From: Ascoidea rubescens DSM 1968
Taxonomy: Eukaryota; Ascomycota; Saccharomycetes; Ascoideales; Ascoideaceae
DNA: 64,000 bases
Direction of reading: 5' to 3'
NCBI RefSeq assembly: GCF_001661345.1
Contig: NW_017962915.1
Span: 747,657-811,656, forward strand
A program made the translations under genes and the position numbers. Below the pieces are notes generated by a model. It made no database searches, was not told the DNA's origin, and saw nothing but the letters and a program-made list of their open reading frames with translations. This document shows, in pieces, positions 19,414-32,300 of the stretch. The stretch's first letter is position 1. Each line of letters begins with the position of its first letter.

Positions 19414-21356
19414 GGAGAGTATATTGGATCTAAGCTAAAAGTTAATAGTTTTTTATTTTATGATGTTATTTTTTCACCTTTCTCATCATCTGCATTTAAT
19501 TAATTTTGAATTTATTATTTTTTTTTTATGTAATGAATATTAATTTGATGTTTGCTATTGTTATCAAGTATTCTTTGTTGTTCTTATTATTTTTATTAAG
19601 CCAAACAGGTAAAAATTATAATTTCTATAAATTATTTTAATTGAAGATTAAAGAAGAATACTAATAATGGAATCATATTTTTGTTGTTTACTTTTGTTTA
19701 TTTTTGTCTACTTATTTTCTTATATCTTATATCTTATTTCTTATTTTCTCTTATTGTTTCTTATTGTTTTTTGTTTTCTGATCAGCCTAACCTAAATTAT
19801 TTAAACGTACATAATCTTTAATAATATCGACAATATTAGTGGTACCATTAGAGCATAAAGTGATGGCAGCAAAGCAGCACAGAGAACAGCACCGGGAAGA
19901 GGAAGTGGTGCCTGCGGTGTCTGCGGCTGCTACCGAACAGCGGAAACAAGCGTTGGCAACGGTTTGCGAACACGCGAACACACGAGCGCGCAGAAAAGAT
20001 TGGCGGGCCGATGCAAATCCGCTACGGATGCTCTGCGAGGTGCCGGATTTGCACAGCATCCGACGGCGAGAACGCAGCCGGACACGGTTCTGCCGTTCAA
20101 CTGTATGTTTTGATTTGGGAGGTGTGGTGGGAGTGCTCATCGAACGCGGACATGACGCGTTTTGTTGGTTCGGCTAATCAAGCTTTTCAGTTGGAAGCTG
20201 TTTTTGTTTACATTTATCCCGATTAGGCAAGCTGATTGTTTTTGAGGCCTAAACAAGAGTAGAAAGAAGTAAGAGGATAAATGATTTAGAAGAGCTATTG
20301 AAGAGTATTGAAGAGTATTGAAGAGCTACTGGAGTGAGACTTTGGAGCGACAGCGAGCATAGCTAAAGAGGCTCTGAGAGAGAGCTGAGGAGGACGAATT
20401 GGGAGCGACGTAAACAGGCAGCTCCAACAGGACCAGAGATCTGAAATGTATTGTTTGCTTCTTGTACAGCATTTTGTTATTGAGGCTTGATACCATAACT
20501 GGCAGTGCTAAAAAATATTTAGCAAAGAATTTAATAATAATTATATAATTATATAACTACAGTAGCATATCTTTTTTGTTGATCCTTGACAAGTTTTGTG
20601 AAAGACAGCGATGAAGGCGTTTTTAACTGTCACTTCATTTTCCTTCAGAGAACCAAGTGCAGTACAGTTTCTGACAACTTTGAATTCTCTTTGTTCTCTT
20701 TTCCTAAATTTTGGTGGATCTTTAGGATTATCATCGATGTTTTGATGTTTTGATGGGTTTTTTCAGTTGTTGCATGTCCCTTCAACCAACTCCAGTGAAA
20801 TCATCGAATTTTAGCAAAAAAACTAGTAGAAAATGTTAATTAGATTTATATCAAAATTCATATTAAATTTCATAATAAGATTTCTCGCAAAATTGCAAAA
20901 ATTCTTCACATCCAGGAAAACAAATCAGTGTGGATGAAATTTTTTCTCATTTCTTTTCCATTACAATTCCTTTTAATCCAGTTCCTCATCATTTTGGTAC
21001 ATTTTCATACGAGAAAAGAAAACTGTAAAACGAAAAAAGTGAAAAAAGTGAAAAAAAAACGATTCGTATCTTCTGATTTCTGAAAGCACTGCAGTTAATC
21101 ATAAACATCAGCCAATTCCAACAAACTGCAGACGATAACCAGTAGCCAATGACCATTGCTGTGCAGTTAATGAGTTGATGGGCTCCTGCTCCAGCTGCTC
21201 CTGCTGCTCCTGCTGCTCCTGCTCCAGAACTGCCTTCAGAAGCTGTGCATTCTGCTCCAGAGAGAGAATTTGAAACACCTCGACTCCTTTAGCTGGAGAA
21301 TTGCTTCCTTTCGTGTTCATCTTCCTTCCACCTCCAAAGCAGCTCCTAATATTCCC

Positions 21357-21402
21357 CCATATATATATACAGATATATATATATCTGTATATATATATCT
21401 TC
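21357..21402. repeat. AT-rich inverted repeat at the kinase promoter
   Basis: Arms TATATATACAGATATATA and its complement, around TATATA, make an almost perfect palindrome. It lies where GC-rich purine-leaning DNA gives way to a pyrimidine-rich leader, so it could also supply a TATA box. Confidence 0.7.
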
Positions 21403-22203
21403 CTCCAGCTTCCTTTTCTTCTTCTTCTTCTGCTGATTCTCCAGCATCGCTTTTAAGACATCTCTCTGTTCACATTTCTCGTTTTGACTTTGGGAGCAAA
21501 CTTTATCGATCCAAATCAAAACTTTCTTGTTCTTGTTTTCTATTTACCATTGGAGCTTCATTCACTAATAGCACTTCCACATCCTCCAAACCATTCCACT
21601 CACCATACTCAGCATATTTTTTTCTTCTCTTTAACCATCTTCTTAAAGCTTAAAGCATACTCTTCCAATCTACTACGCTTTTCCCAATTTTCCTGAATTA
21701 TGCTGTTTTTTGAAAAATTCCCCCAAAAAGAATAATTATATTAGCACTCCTGCCTCTACCTTATATTTATTCACTTTTGCTCATATTTATTCATCTTTAT
21801 TCATCTTTATTCACATCCACTCACACCTGCTCGTATTTACTCATATCTGTTTATATTTATTCATATTTGTTCATACTTTTTCTGGCCTTCTTTATACTTA
21901 ATCTCTTTTATTATTCATCTGAAGACTGGAATTTCAGATTTCTTATTTAACTCATCATAATTACATTCATTCAGATCTTTTTCTTGTTATTTCATTTATT
22001 CGTCAATTAACTACTTAACTATTTAATTAATTAAACAATTAAACAATTAAACAATTGACTGATCAATCAATTGATCATCGTCTATTGTCTATTGTTCATC
22101 GTTTTCTGTCAAATCATCTTAGAAACCCAGTTTACAATATTATTACAATCCTATAGACTAATCTCATCTAATCTCATCCAATCAACCCCATCTCATCTTA
22201 TAC

Positions 22204-22265
22204 TTTCTCACACTATACTATACTAAACTATACTAAACTATACTAAACTACACTGAACTATACTA
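22204..22265 (+). repeat. Short tandem repeat in kinase leader
   Basis: About five copies of a ~10-11 bp unit (ACTATACTAA) immediately upstream of the kinase start codon. Confidence 0.7.
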
Positions 22266-22308
22266 CATCATCATCTCTCAAATCTAATCGTATCTTCACC
22301 ACCTCAAA

Positions 22309-23713
22309 ATGCCTCCAGGAAAATCAAGAATATACTCTGCTGATCAATTTCAGCTATCTGAACAATTGGGAAAGGGTTCCTTTGGCGTCGTCTATAAAGG
22401 ATTGGATTTACTATCAAACACTCCTGTAGCTGTCAAGCAAATAGATTTAGAATCCTGCGATGAAGACATTGACGAGATCCAGAAAGAAATAACAATCCTA
22501 TCCAACTGCAACTTTCCCCAAATCACAAAATACTATGGCTCCTTCGTCAAGGGCTTTAAACTATGGATCATAATGGAACTACTAGATGCTGGGTCCTGTT
22601 TAGACTTGCTAATTCCCCAACCCTTCTCTGAGCCTTATATCGCCATCCTCTGTCGAGACCTACTAAAGGCTTTGAACTACCTACACGAATCTGGAAAGAT
22701 CCACAGAGACCTCAAAGCTGCCAACGTCCTCGTCAACAACTTTGGCCAGGTCAAAATAGCTGACTTTGGTGTTGCCACTCAATTGACCAACAACTTGAGC
22801 AGAAGAAACACCTTCGTGGGCACTCCCTTCTGGATGCCCCCCGAAGTCATCTTGCAACAGGATTACAACTACAAAGCTGATATCTGGTCCTTGGGCATAA
22901 CTGCAATCGAATTCGCCTTGGGAAAACCTCCACTAGCAAACCTCCACCCAATGAAAGTCTTGTTTCTAATTCCTGACAATCCTCCTCCAACTCTACCTAG
23001 AAATAAAAACTATTCCCCAGAATTTCAAAACTTTGTTAAACTATGTTTGCATAAAAACCCAAGAGACAGACCAACTGCGAAACAGTTGCTAAGACACAAA
23101 TTTATTAAAAACGCCGGTGATAATAAACTACTAATCAACCTTATCAACATCAGAAAAGACTGGGAATCAAAAAATAGAGATTACAATAAAATCTCAAAAA
23201 AAATCTACGAGCCAACCATTATTAGCGACGATCCAAATAATCCAATTTCTAATATAGCCTTTGATTTCGATACCATCAAACTATCCGATGACACTCAATC
23301 CATCTCTTCGATCAATGGCCATTCAACTTTAGTGAGACATCAAATTCAAATACAAACCCCATCATCTTCTTCTCCCCCTGATAGCAGTAGAGCTAGCTCA
23401 AATTCAAACTCCTCTCGTGAAACTAATTACTCAAAGGCATCCTCAGATTCGACAGCTCCTTCTTCTATATACTCCCCAGGCGAACACTCTCCTTCTTCAA
23501 TTTATGCGGATTTTGCAAATAACAACCCTCATTTAAACAGCCCATTTATAGCTTATGATGACTCCAATAAAGAAAATAGCATAATCACTGAAAGTGTATT
23601 TGAAGATAATTCCTTAGTTTATCACTCTAAATCTAATTTGAATTCCTCTCAAATCAAAAAAATTGATAATAATAATAATAATAACAATAACAATAACAAT
23701 AACAATAACAGCG

Positions 23714-23759
<46 letters not shown>

Positions 23760-24375
23760 CAATTTGCAAATATCTAAAGAATTCTCGAAAATCTTAAATG
23801 ATTGCTCATCTAAACTACAATTCGCTCCAATAAGCAGCAAATCAAGAACAACAATTCTTAAACAACTCAACGGTCTGCCAAATAATGATTCAGACCAAAA
23901 TATTTCCTATAAAAAGAAGAATCACCAATCAAGATTTAAATTAAATGCCTCTCAAGCTATAAAACTTAACAGATTAATTAACGATCTAAAAGATTTTCTC
24001 ATCGATGATGATCAATCTCCTCTTGAAACGGTTCGTTCAAATAATAACAATCTTCAACAAAATTCTCCCTTTGATGATAAATTAAATACAACTAATTCAT
24101 CAATTTTATCCAGCTCCACTGAAATAAACAATACTTACTCATCACAACCTAAAGACTCTGAAGTCCTATTCAAATTTCTCAAAACAATGATAAAGAGCAT
24201 TGACAAAAATCCTAATCTTTCCAATTTGATTCTTCCCAAACATTTGTCTTCATCTTCTAATGAATCAGTAAATAATACTTTATATGATGCAAAAGATTAT
24301 AGAAAAAGAGATGATGTTGAAGAATTGCTTTTAAGTAGATGGGCCGAAGGTGTTCTTGATAGATGGAAAGAATAA
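22309..24375 (+). CDS. Ste20-family protein kinase, GCKIII type (Sps1-like)
   Basis: A 688-residue Ser/Thr kinase. The kinase domain covers about 14-264: glycine loop GKGSFGVVYK (21-30), catalytic lysine K43, HRDLKAAN (132-139), DFG (152-154) and activation-loop TFVGTPFW (168-175). The sequence closely follows GCKIII kinases (MST3/STK24, S. cerevisiae Sps1, S. pombe Ppk11), e.g. LHPMKVLFLIPDNPPPTL. S. cerevisiae Kic1 is less similar in this region. The usual WMAPE motif reads WMPPE here (175-179). The C-terminal half is Ser/Asn-rich with a long Asn run, and it ends in RWAEGVLDRWKE. GCKIII kinases act in polarity and septation pathways. The exact orthologue is uncertain, so no symbol is given. 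Confidence 0.88.
23665..23760 (+). repeat. AAT/AAC tract in the kinase C-terminal half
   Basis: Trinucleotide run coding poly-Asn with one Ser-Asp interruption. Confidence 0.9.
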
Positions 24376-24997
24376 TTTGAAAAATTCAAAAAAAAATTTA
24401 AAAATTTTTTAAAACCCTTAGAAAAAAAAATACAAGTCAAAAAGTCATTTGACTTTTTTAATATTTAATTTTTATTATTTTTATTTTTTGTTATTTTATT
24501 TTGCTAACAATCGCTACAATTTTTTTTATTTAACAGGTAATTCGCGTGTTTGATTTTGGAACAATAAGGTGTGTTTAACTGTTTTTTATTTTCTTCATAC
24601 ATTCATTTCCTTTTATTCTCACCGGTAAACTCTTTTTTTTCCTTTTTTTTCTGTCTATCTTCTTATCATGATTAGACCCTGGATAGTTTGTTGTTTTTTT
24701 TATTTAATTTTTATCTTCTTTTGAATCAAATTTTGATTTTTTTTATTGATTATTGAAAAAAAAAAGAAAAAAAACAATCGAAAGGTGGTTCTTTTCATTA
24801 TTTGAAAATATTTCTCATTTTATTGCTAAAATTTTTCTTTTCGTTTTCTTTTTGAAATTTTTTTAATCTTCTAATTCAAAATTTATTTTGAAATTATCTT
24901 CTTATCATTCTTCATTTATATAGTCTACTATTTTTTTTTATATATATTATATTTAGTTTCAACCAAATAAAAATTAACTTTTCACAAATCACAAAAA
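24376..24997. other. Convergent intergenic region, kinase to UBA4
   Basis: T-rich and A-rich runs between two convergent genes. It probably holds 3' UTRs and polyadenylation signals for both. I see no other structure. Confidence 0.5.
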
Positions 24998-26362
24998 CTA
25001 CCAATATCTTGGGAAACTGCTATCAATTTCTTCAGACCAGTCTTTGAGCCCGCCAATAATATCCCAAACTTCAGTCAATTTGAACCTATCTTTTAAGAGT
25101 TTTGTTGCCAAACGAGAGTCATTTCCAAAACGACAAATGCAATAAATCTTTTTGTGAATCAAATCTTCATTGGTTATCTGCTGGTTTCCTGAATTATCAC
25201 GGCTGGAACTGTTAATCTTTTCAGCCAATTGATCTATAGAAATCATGCTATTGAGAACTTCCAAAGGAATGTGGATCGAACCCTTGAGATTGCTGATATT
25301 CCAATGTACATTGGGTCTCACATCTAATAGAAGATGGTCAATCTTGTTCTGAATAATGTTTTTATTGTAATCACTCACTGAAATTCTCTCTTCAGGTCCC
25401 ACAACATCATAGTCAGGATGCCCACAAAATAAATTGTAATCAAGTAATCCACTTTGAATTGTATCCTTTGAAATCAGTGGATTTTCACCACACACTTCAC
25501 AGTTTAACTTTTTCCCCCTCATTTTAAATGTTCTTAGTGACTGAGACACAGCAGAATAACCACTGTAAATTGTTAAAAATGGCTTGAAATTTTCCAACGT
25601 ATAACTGTTAGCCAACACCTTTATAGCTTCAACTGCCATCATTGTTCCAACTAATCCAATACAAGGTCCTATTACTCCACCATCCTGACAAGAAGTAACA
25701 CTATTTGCTGGAGGAGGCTTTGGATAAAAACACCTATAACATGGGCCACTGTTTTTAAAATTCAAAACAGATAACTGACCTTCTGTTTTTAATCCAGATC
25801 CAGATACTATGGTTTTTCCTAAAAGAACAGAAGCATCGTTTATCAAATATCTAAGCATTGGAGTATCGGTGCAATCCAAAATTAGATCATATTTCTCAAT
25901 GACCTCGAAGGCATTGAAATTGGTTAAAAATTCACGATACGTTATTAAATTCACATTTGGATTTAAGGAAGATAAATAGCTTTTGGCAGAATCCACTTTG
26001 AAGTTTCCCACTTGATCAGTAGAGTGTAGAACCTGGCGATGCAAATTTGTGATATCAACAGTATCATAGTCAATGATGCCAATTGTACCTACTCCTGACG
26101 CAGTTAAATACAATAGAGCAGGGCATCCAAGACCACCAGCACCAACAACTAAAACCTTTGAATTTTTCAAAGCGATTTGGGAATCAACACCACCAAACTC
26201 AGGAACTAGCATTTGTCTTCCATATCTGCGAAATTCTTCTAAAGATAGTTGATTAGCAGTGGAAGACCTCTCAATTATTGATTTTTTCAAATTTTCATTT
26301 TCTTTTCTTAGTTCTAATAGCTCTTTCCTGATTTCCTCTGGTATTTCGGTCGATTTGGTCAT
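24998..26362 (-). CDS. UBA4: Uba4: E1-like/rhodanese activator of Urm1
   Basis: Activates Urm1 for tRNA thiolation and urmylation (MOCS3 family), cytosolic. Counted from the start at 26362, a coiled N-terminus is followed by the nucleotide-binding glycine loop GAGGLG (74-79). The CxxC zinc pairs are at 208/211 and 288/291, and the catalytic Cys is C225 in TSCQDGGVIGPC, the same number as in S. cerevisiae Uba4. The rhodanese domain carries the persulfide cysteine C410 in CRFGNDS. The length of 454 aa fits the family (440). The frame remains open upstream to a TTG at 26578, with an in-frame ATG at 26545 (MICLKACLNY). I prefer the internal ATG at 26362 because the homologous N-terminus begins there; the upstream 61-codon extension is possible but unsupported. 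Confidence 0.93.
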   Translation of the reverse strand: MTKSTEIPEEIRKELLELRKENENLKKSIIERSSTANQLSLEEFRRYGRQMLVPEFGGVDSQIALKNSKVLVVGAGGLGCPALLYLTASGVGTIGIIDYDTVDITNLHRQVLHSTDQVGNFKVDSAKSYLSSLNPNVNLITYREFLTNFNAFEVIEKYDLILDCTDTPMLRYLINDASVLLGKTIVSGSGLKTEGQLSVLNFKNSGPCYRCFYPKPPPANSVTSCQDGGVIGPCIGLVGTMMAVEAIKVLANSYTLENFKPFLTIYSGYSAVSQSLRTFKMRGKKLNCEVCGENPLISKDTIQSGLLDYNLFCGHPDYDVVGPEERISVSDYNKNIIQNKIDHLLLDVRPNVHWNISNLKGSIHIPLEVLNSMISIDQLAEKINSSSRDNSGNQQITNEDLIHKKIYCICRFGNDSRLATKLLKDRFKLTEVWDIIGGLKDWSEEIDSSFPRYW

Positions 26363-28527
26363 TTTTTTATCCTCTAAGTTCTCTTCAAAACTGGAATTGA
26401 AACAATTTTGAGATGCTTTCAGATAAAATTTTAACGGATCCAGAAAGTTGGATTTGGAATCCTGTTTGCGGTTTGAAAATCTAGCAATAAGATTGGAAAC
26501 GAAGTTAGTTTGAGCATAGTTCAAACACGCTTTCAAACAAATCATGTGTTGGGATCCCAAACAGCGGTTGAGTTCCAAACAGGATTTCTTTGCTCAAACA
26601 TCACAAAGAGGAAATAGTTGATAATAAAGTTCAAGTACAAATCAATTATTTCCACTATTTAACTTGATTAAAAATAAAAATAAAATTATTCGATTTTTGG
26701 CCACTTCAATTTTATGCATGCAATTAACATTAATTGGGGATAATGAAAGGACTATCGAACTGGAACATTAAACTGTAGTTCAAATTTCGTTTTCTCAAAG
26801 ACTAATGAAATTAGAGAAGCAGAAATAAACACCAAGTTGTTAGAAGATATGCTAAAAATACAGGCAATTTCATTTTATTCGGGAGACTTGATACAATTGC
26901 AGGATAATCGCCTATATTTCGTTCATATTATTTAAAATTCAAATCAGTCTGCAGCAGCCTTAGCTATGTTGGTAATTTCATCAATTTCTTATTAATGATA
27001 AAAGGATTTTAATTCAATTTGCATTATCTGATCATGATTGACAGGGGACGTGAGTCGTTTTAGCTCTAAATCCTCAAAATCTCATTTTTAATACTGAAAT
27101 CCAAATCTTCAACTTTTGAAAATCATAAAACTCTGAATGTATTTTGTTGTTGAATGAACCTGAAATTATCGGGTTAATTTAGGTCTTATAATGGTACCAG
27201 TAATCTTCCCAAAAAAATGAAAATATCCGTTTTTTATGTTAAATTGATGAGGGCACAAATGAAAGAAAACTTGTTCTTAAATCATATAATTTTACTTAAT
27301 TCAAAAATCAAAGGATAGTTTTCAGCAGAAATAATTATTTTATGGTTTATGGTTTATGGTTTCTTATAGAACTTGATAAAAATATGCTATAACTGTGTTT
27401 TGTCGGTGTGGCATTTGGATAATGATTTGATTTGATTTCCACATTGTGATGTCAAGGCTATTATGAGAACAAATCGGAACACTATCTTTAAACAAAATGT
27501 CACAGATAATAAAAGTAAAAAGAAATTGATATGCAGAGTTTTTGAATATATTGATACTGATTTTGAATTATTAAAAAATAAAACCATGAAAATGATAAAA
27601 CTATTAATGAAATAATAATACATACATAAATTATTTTTTTTTTTCTTTTTTTCTTTTTGACTACCTTTAGTACCGAAGAAAATATAAGATATGGAATTTA
27701 TTGATTGGTTCGGATATCGAAAAGAATAGCAATTACATTTATTTCTGTTGGTTGATATCCCGTAGAGTTTTGTCAGTGGTTTAGATTACGGCTGGTTATG
27801 GCCTGCTTGTGAAACAAGAGCAAACTGGATAATTTATTTCAAGCAATTTTCTCAATGGATATCAAGCCGAGTTTATTCACTGGATAAAAGAACAATTTTT
27901 TTATATTTTCTTGAACAATATCAGTGATTTATCTACTGTATTCATTAAAATAGGTTTTAATGTAGTGAATTGATTTGTTAAAACTAAAAAAACGACTTAA
28001 AGATAATGCCAGGATTATCCTGTTATCGTTGTGTATGAGTTAATTTGCTTAATGGCGTTTTTATTCAAACAAAGAACAATTTTTAGTTGAACAATTGCTA
28101 TATTAATGATTTCAAAAAGAAACAAAAAATCACAAAAAGATTTTAATCAGGAAATAAATACATTATTTTGGAAATAGATGTTTTTTTGGTCATGGAATTT
28201 TGAAACTAAACCATATTAATTGTCTATAGCCTATATTTTTTTTTGTATTTATTCCATTTTAAAGAGTTTAAAGAATTTAGCGTTATAGATTATAAAATGC
28301 TCAAAATTATTTTAAATACATTAAACCTTTCAAATTAAAAATCTGATACAAAATGTTGTATGTTTTAAATAAGCTAGAATTATATTTCTCAACTACAAAA
28401 GTACATTGAAAAACTATTACAAAGTAACTTTCCTATGAAATTGATTGAAATATACCCAAAATACCCTAAATATAAAAACTAAGAACGATAAAAGAAAAAT
28501 AAAAAAAAAAAGTATCTAGTTGTCTTT
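26363..28527. other. Intergenic region, UBA4 to CYSTM gene, with coding-like remnants
   Basis: A 2.1-kb region. It contains an open plus-strand stretch of 62 codons at 26747-26935 that begins without ATG and includes EAEINTKLLEDMLKIQAIS. A minus-strand block ends at 26944 (listed separately). At about 27820-27930 another plus-strand open stretch contains KQFSQWISSRVYSLDKR. The rest is AT-rich, including TTTATGG triplication near 27343. I recognise no family, and continuity is broken, so these look like remnants rather than genes. Confidence 0.4.
26944..27130 (-). pseudogene. Possible decayed gene, unknown family
   Basis: On the minus strand one frame reads FEDLELKRLTSPVNHDQIM, then IELKSFYH, then two stops, then EIDEITNIAKAAAD and a stop at 26944-26946. 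An adjacent frame upstream contains VEDLDFSIKNEI. The sequence is coding-like in composition but has no start and no known domain. I infer a broken host gene. Confidence 0.3.
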
Positions 28528-28914
28528 CTAACAAAGAGCATCACAACAGTAACATAAACACAAAGCAGCTAAACAGGCAGCTAAACAACTACTGGAATCA
28601 CTAGATGGAGGCTTTTTCTGAACATAAACTGGCTGACCATAGCTTTGAGGTGGTGGTTGACCTCCATAATGCCTGTTTTGTGTAGCATATTGTTGATTAT
28701 ACTGCTGAGGTGCTGGAGGTCGATTGTAATATTGGCTACTAGTGTTGCCTTGTTGAGAGGAAGCTGGATACTGGGGAAGACCAGCTCTATTGTAATCGTC
28801 TTGAGGAGACTATTTTCCAAATATTTATATCTGTTAGTATTTTAAATATCAGTTTATTATCACAATGCGCTCGTTTCTGTTAAAAATACTTACATAGTGA
28901 TGTTTTTCACTCAT
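28528..28914 (-). CDS. CYSTM-family small membrane protein, spliced
   Basis: A 100-residue protein from two exons. Exon 1 is 28894-28914 (MSEKHHY) and exon 2 is 28528-28809. The intron 28810-28893 has GTAAGT at its 5' end, a TACTAAC branch point (28833-28839, minus strand) and TAG at its 3' end. The protein is Gln/Pro/Tyr-rich (NRPPAPQQYNQQYA, QPVYVQKKPP) and ends in the cysteine-rich transmembrane module SCLAACLAALCLCYCCDALC. That module is shared with S. cerevisiae YBR016W and YDL012C, the latter of which has an intron near the start. CYSTM proteins are small plasma-membrane proteins linked to stress resistance; the precise function is unknown. No uninterrupted long frame marks this gene, so it is easy to miss. 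It faces MAK21 across a 405-bp divergent promoter. Confidence 0.88.
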
Positions 28915-29319
28915 TGCTATAATTTATAATAACAAATAATAACAAACAACAATAATTCTATTGCGCCTGTTATATTTATACAACATCAAAGACGAGGCCA
29001 TGTATTTTTGATCTATATATTGTTACATTTGTTCAATTGATGACAACCAACATGACTATTGCTTTTAGCAAATAGATTAATTTGTCGTTTGCTATTCATG
29101 AATCTGTGATATATCGTAGTATTATGCGTATGCACATGGAATGTATATATATGTGTAAAGCAGTATATAGCTGTAAATCAAACGTATTCCCGCGTTTTCA
29201 AACATTTTGAAGATTTTTTTTTTTTTTCATCTTCAAAATTTATTTTCAAAGAAAGAAAAGTTTGAAAGAAAAACAATTTCAAAAATTTATCCAACAAAAT
29301 ACAAAAGATCTGATAATAA
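28915..29319. promoter_or_regulatory. Divergent promoter, CYSTM gene and MAK21
   Basis: 405 bp between divergent starts. It is AT-rich with a TATA-like TATATATATG near 29143 and A/T runs. No clear RRPE or PAC ribosome-biogenesis element is seen. Confidence 0.4.
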
Positions 29320-32300
29320 ATGGATACCTCAACATTGAACTTATCTTCTTTAAAAGACAAGGTTTCCTTGAAGTTAAACAAGCTGGGGGTCAATGCTTTA
29401 AAACCACAGAAAAATAAGAAAAAAGAACAAAACTCAAAGAATATTAATAAAGCTAAAAAGAACTCAGAACAAAAAAAAATTGAGAATAAAAAAACAGAGC
29501 AAAAAATTCAGGGAAAAAAAAATAACAATAAAAGTTTTGACAATAACAATAGAGGTTTTGACAATAGCTATAAACCAAGAAATTTTCAAAGCTCAAAATC
29601 AGCAAATAATGAAAAAAAATTTGGTGATAAAAATAACAAAGAATCAGCAAATGATATTCGACAGGAAAAATCAAAGAGGTCTTTCATAAGCGAGCAAATT
29701 AAAAGTTCTTTAAATATTCCTCTAAATGAATTGATGTTTCCAAAAGGTTCGGAGTGGTATAATGCTGAAATTGAATTACCTGATTACAATTCTGATAATA
29801 GTAATCCATCAAAGGAGCTCATTACCAACTTATATCTTAAAGCAAAAGAATTAACGGAAATAGACAATCAGACATACTATAATGAATTTACAAAATCATC
29901 TTCTCAAAAAAAATTCTTTGCAGATATTATGAAGAGTGGTACTCTCAATGATAAAATTTCTTCATTAACGTTGATGGTTCAAGAGTCGCCTGTTCATAAT
30001 ATGAAATCACTAACCACATTGATAGGCTATTGTTCTAAAAAATCGAGAAATGCTGCCGTTGAAAGTATTAATTCGTTGAAGGATTTACTAATAAACTGTC
30101 TATTGCCAAATACTAGAAAATTACAATATTTCAAAAATCAACCATTAAGTGAATCTCTTAGCAACCAACAATTGATTTTATTTTATTTTGAAGATTATTT
30201 GAAAAAAAGTTATTTTGAATTGATGGGTTTCTTTGAAAGATTATTAAACGATCCAGTTCTTTTTGTTAGAATGAACATTATTTCAACCGTATTTGATTTG
30301 TTAAAAGCTAAACCTGAACAAGAAGCCAATTTATTAAAATTGGGTATTAATAAATTAGGTGATACAGAAAAGAAAGTCTCAGCAAAGACTTCCTTTGAAA
30401 TATTGAAGTTAGAACAACAACATCCTGCTATGAAACAAATTATTATTAATTCTGTTATTGATTCATTAAGCAAATCAACTACTGATTATCATACGAAATA
30501 TTACTCTATTTTAACTCTTAATCAAACAATTTTGACTAATAAAGAACCGGAGTTAGCTAATTCGTTAGTGAAAATTTATTTTGCTTTATTTGAACAATTA
30601 TTATACGATTATCAAAAAGAGAAAGATGTTGAAGATGAAAACAGCAAAATTCTTGGAAAAATAGACGATAATAATTCAAGACATAAAAATAGAAAGCATG
30701 TCAAAAGAGGTAAAAAGGGAGGAAAATCGGTTAAAGTTCAAGAAAAAACAGAAAATGAAATACTTGAAGAGAAAAACAGTAAATTGTTTTCAGCATTGTT
30801 GTCAGGATTAAATAGATCATTTCCATTTTGTCAGTTATCGGTTGAAATTTTTGATAAACATATTGAAACATTATATAAGATATCACATTCAGCAGTTAAT
30901 TTTAACTCTACACTTCAAGCATTAGTTTTAATCTATCATATTTGTTCAACAAGGGATTTAAAACTTGACAGATATTACAAGGTGTTATATGAAACATTAC
31001 TACATCCAAAGTTGGTTAATTATTCCAAACAAACACTTTATTTAAATTTATTGTATAAATCGTTAAAGAATGATAAAAACAAGTCAAGGGTGATATCATT
31101 TGTTAAAAGGATTTTGCAAGTTTGTTTCAATTGGTTAAATTATGGGGCAGTGACTGGAATGTTATTTTTATTGATGGAGTTATCCAAATCTATACCTGAA
31201 ATAGAAGATATTCTTATCAATGGGTATAAAAAAGGAGAAAATAAAAAGGAGAATGGAACTGAAAATGAAAATGATGAAAAGGATAAACCAAGAGATGATA
31301 TTTACGATGCATTTAAAAGAGATCCAAGGTTTTCCAATGGTGATAAAGCAGGATTATGGGAATTGAGTGAGTTTGTGAATCATTATCATCCATCTGTTAG
31401 GTTATATGCCTCATCATTTTTGAAAGGAGAAAAGCAGATGAAGCCGGAATTGAATTTGTTTACATTGAGTCATTTTCTCGATAGATTTGTTTACAAGAAT
31501 CCCAAACAGAAAAGTGTTGGTAAAAGTCAATCGATTATGCAACCAATTGGTGGATTTCAATCTGGGTCATTATTGGCTAAGGAATATGTGGGTGAAAGTA
31601 ATACGAAAACTGGAGAAAAACCGGCCAATATTGAAAATTGGCTAGTTAAAAAAATTGAAGAGATTAAACCAGATGAAAAGTTCTTTTATGAGTATTTTAA
31701 GATTAAACAAGCTGCAGAACCAGTTAAAAATGGTAAAAAAAAGAAAAAGGAGGAAGATGATGAAGATGATGAAGATAAAAAGGAAGAAGTTGATGAGGAT
31801 GGTTTGAATGATGGCGATGTTTGGAAAGCATTGGTTTCATCGCATCCAGATATCGACGGAGATGGTGTAAGTGATTTTGATGATTTTGATGACTTTGACG
31901 ACTTTGATGAAAAAGATTTTATTTCAGATGGTGATGCAGAAGAGGGTGAAAATATCGAAGAAGAAGAGTCTGAAAATGAAAGTGAAAGTGAAGATGAAGA
32001 ACATAAGTTTAAGACATCACACTTGAAAACCATTGGGTTTGATGAATTTGAAACTTCTGAAAAAAAAGAAGATGACAGTCAAGAAGAAGAAGAAGAAGAA
32101 GAAGAAGAAAAAGAAGAAGAAGATGATGATGATGATGATGATGATGATGAAGATGATAATGAATATGGCAGTCAAGAAGATGGCAATGAAGATGATGAGA
32201 GTGATTTCGAAGAATTTGAAAAGGGATTCATGGAAATAGATTCAGAAGATGAAGTATCTACAGATTACTCCGACTTTGAGGATCAAGAAGAAGAAAAAGA

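Larger units (their letters stand above)
19414..22308. other. Intergenic region, SSD1 to GCK kinase, with GC-rich patches
   Basis: 2.9 kb. The first ~400 bp are T-rich 3' flank. GC-rich patches occur at about 19850-20170, 20290-20460 (purine-rich) and 21180-21430. The last includes tandem CTGCTC units and is followed by pyrimidine-rich leader sequence. 20500-21100 is AT-rich with nothing recognisable. The final ~100 bp hold a short tandem repeat (22204-22265). Open frames in the patches run on both strands and show no domain, so I call no gene. Confidence 0.5.
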
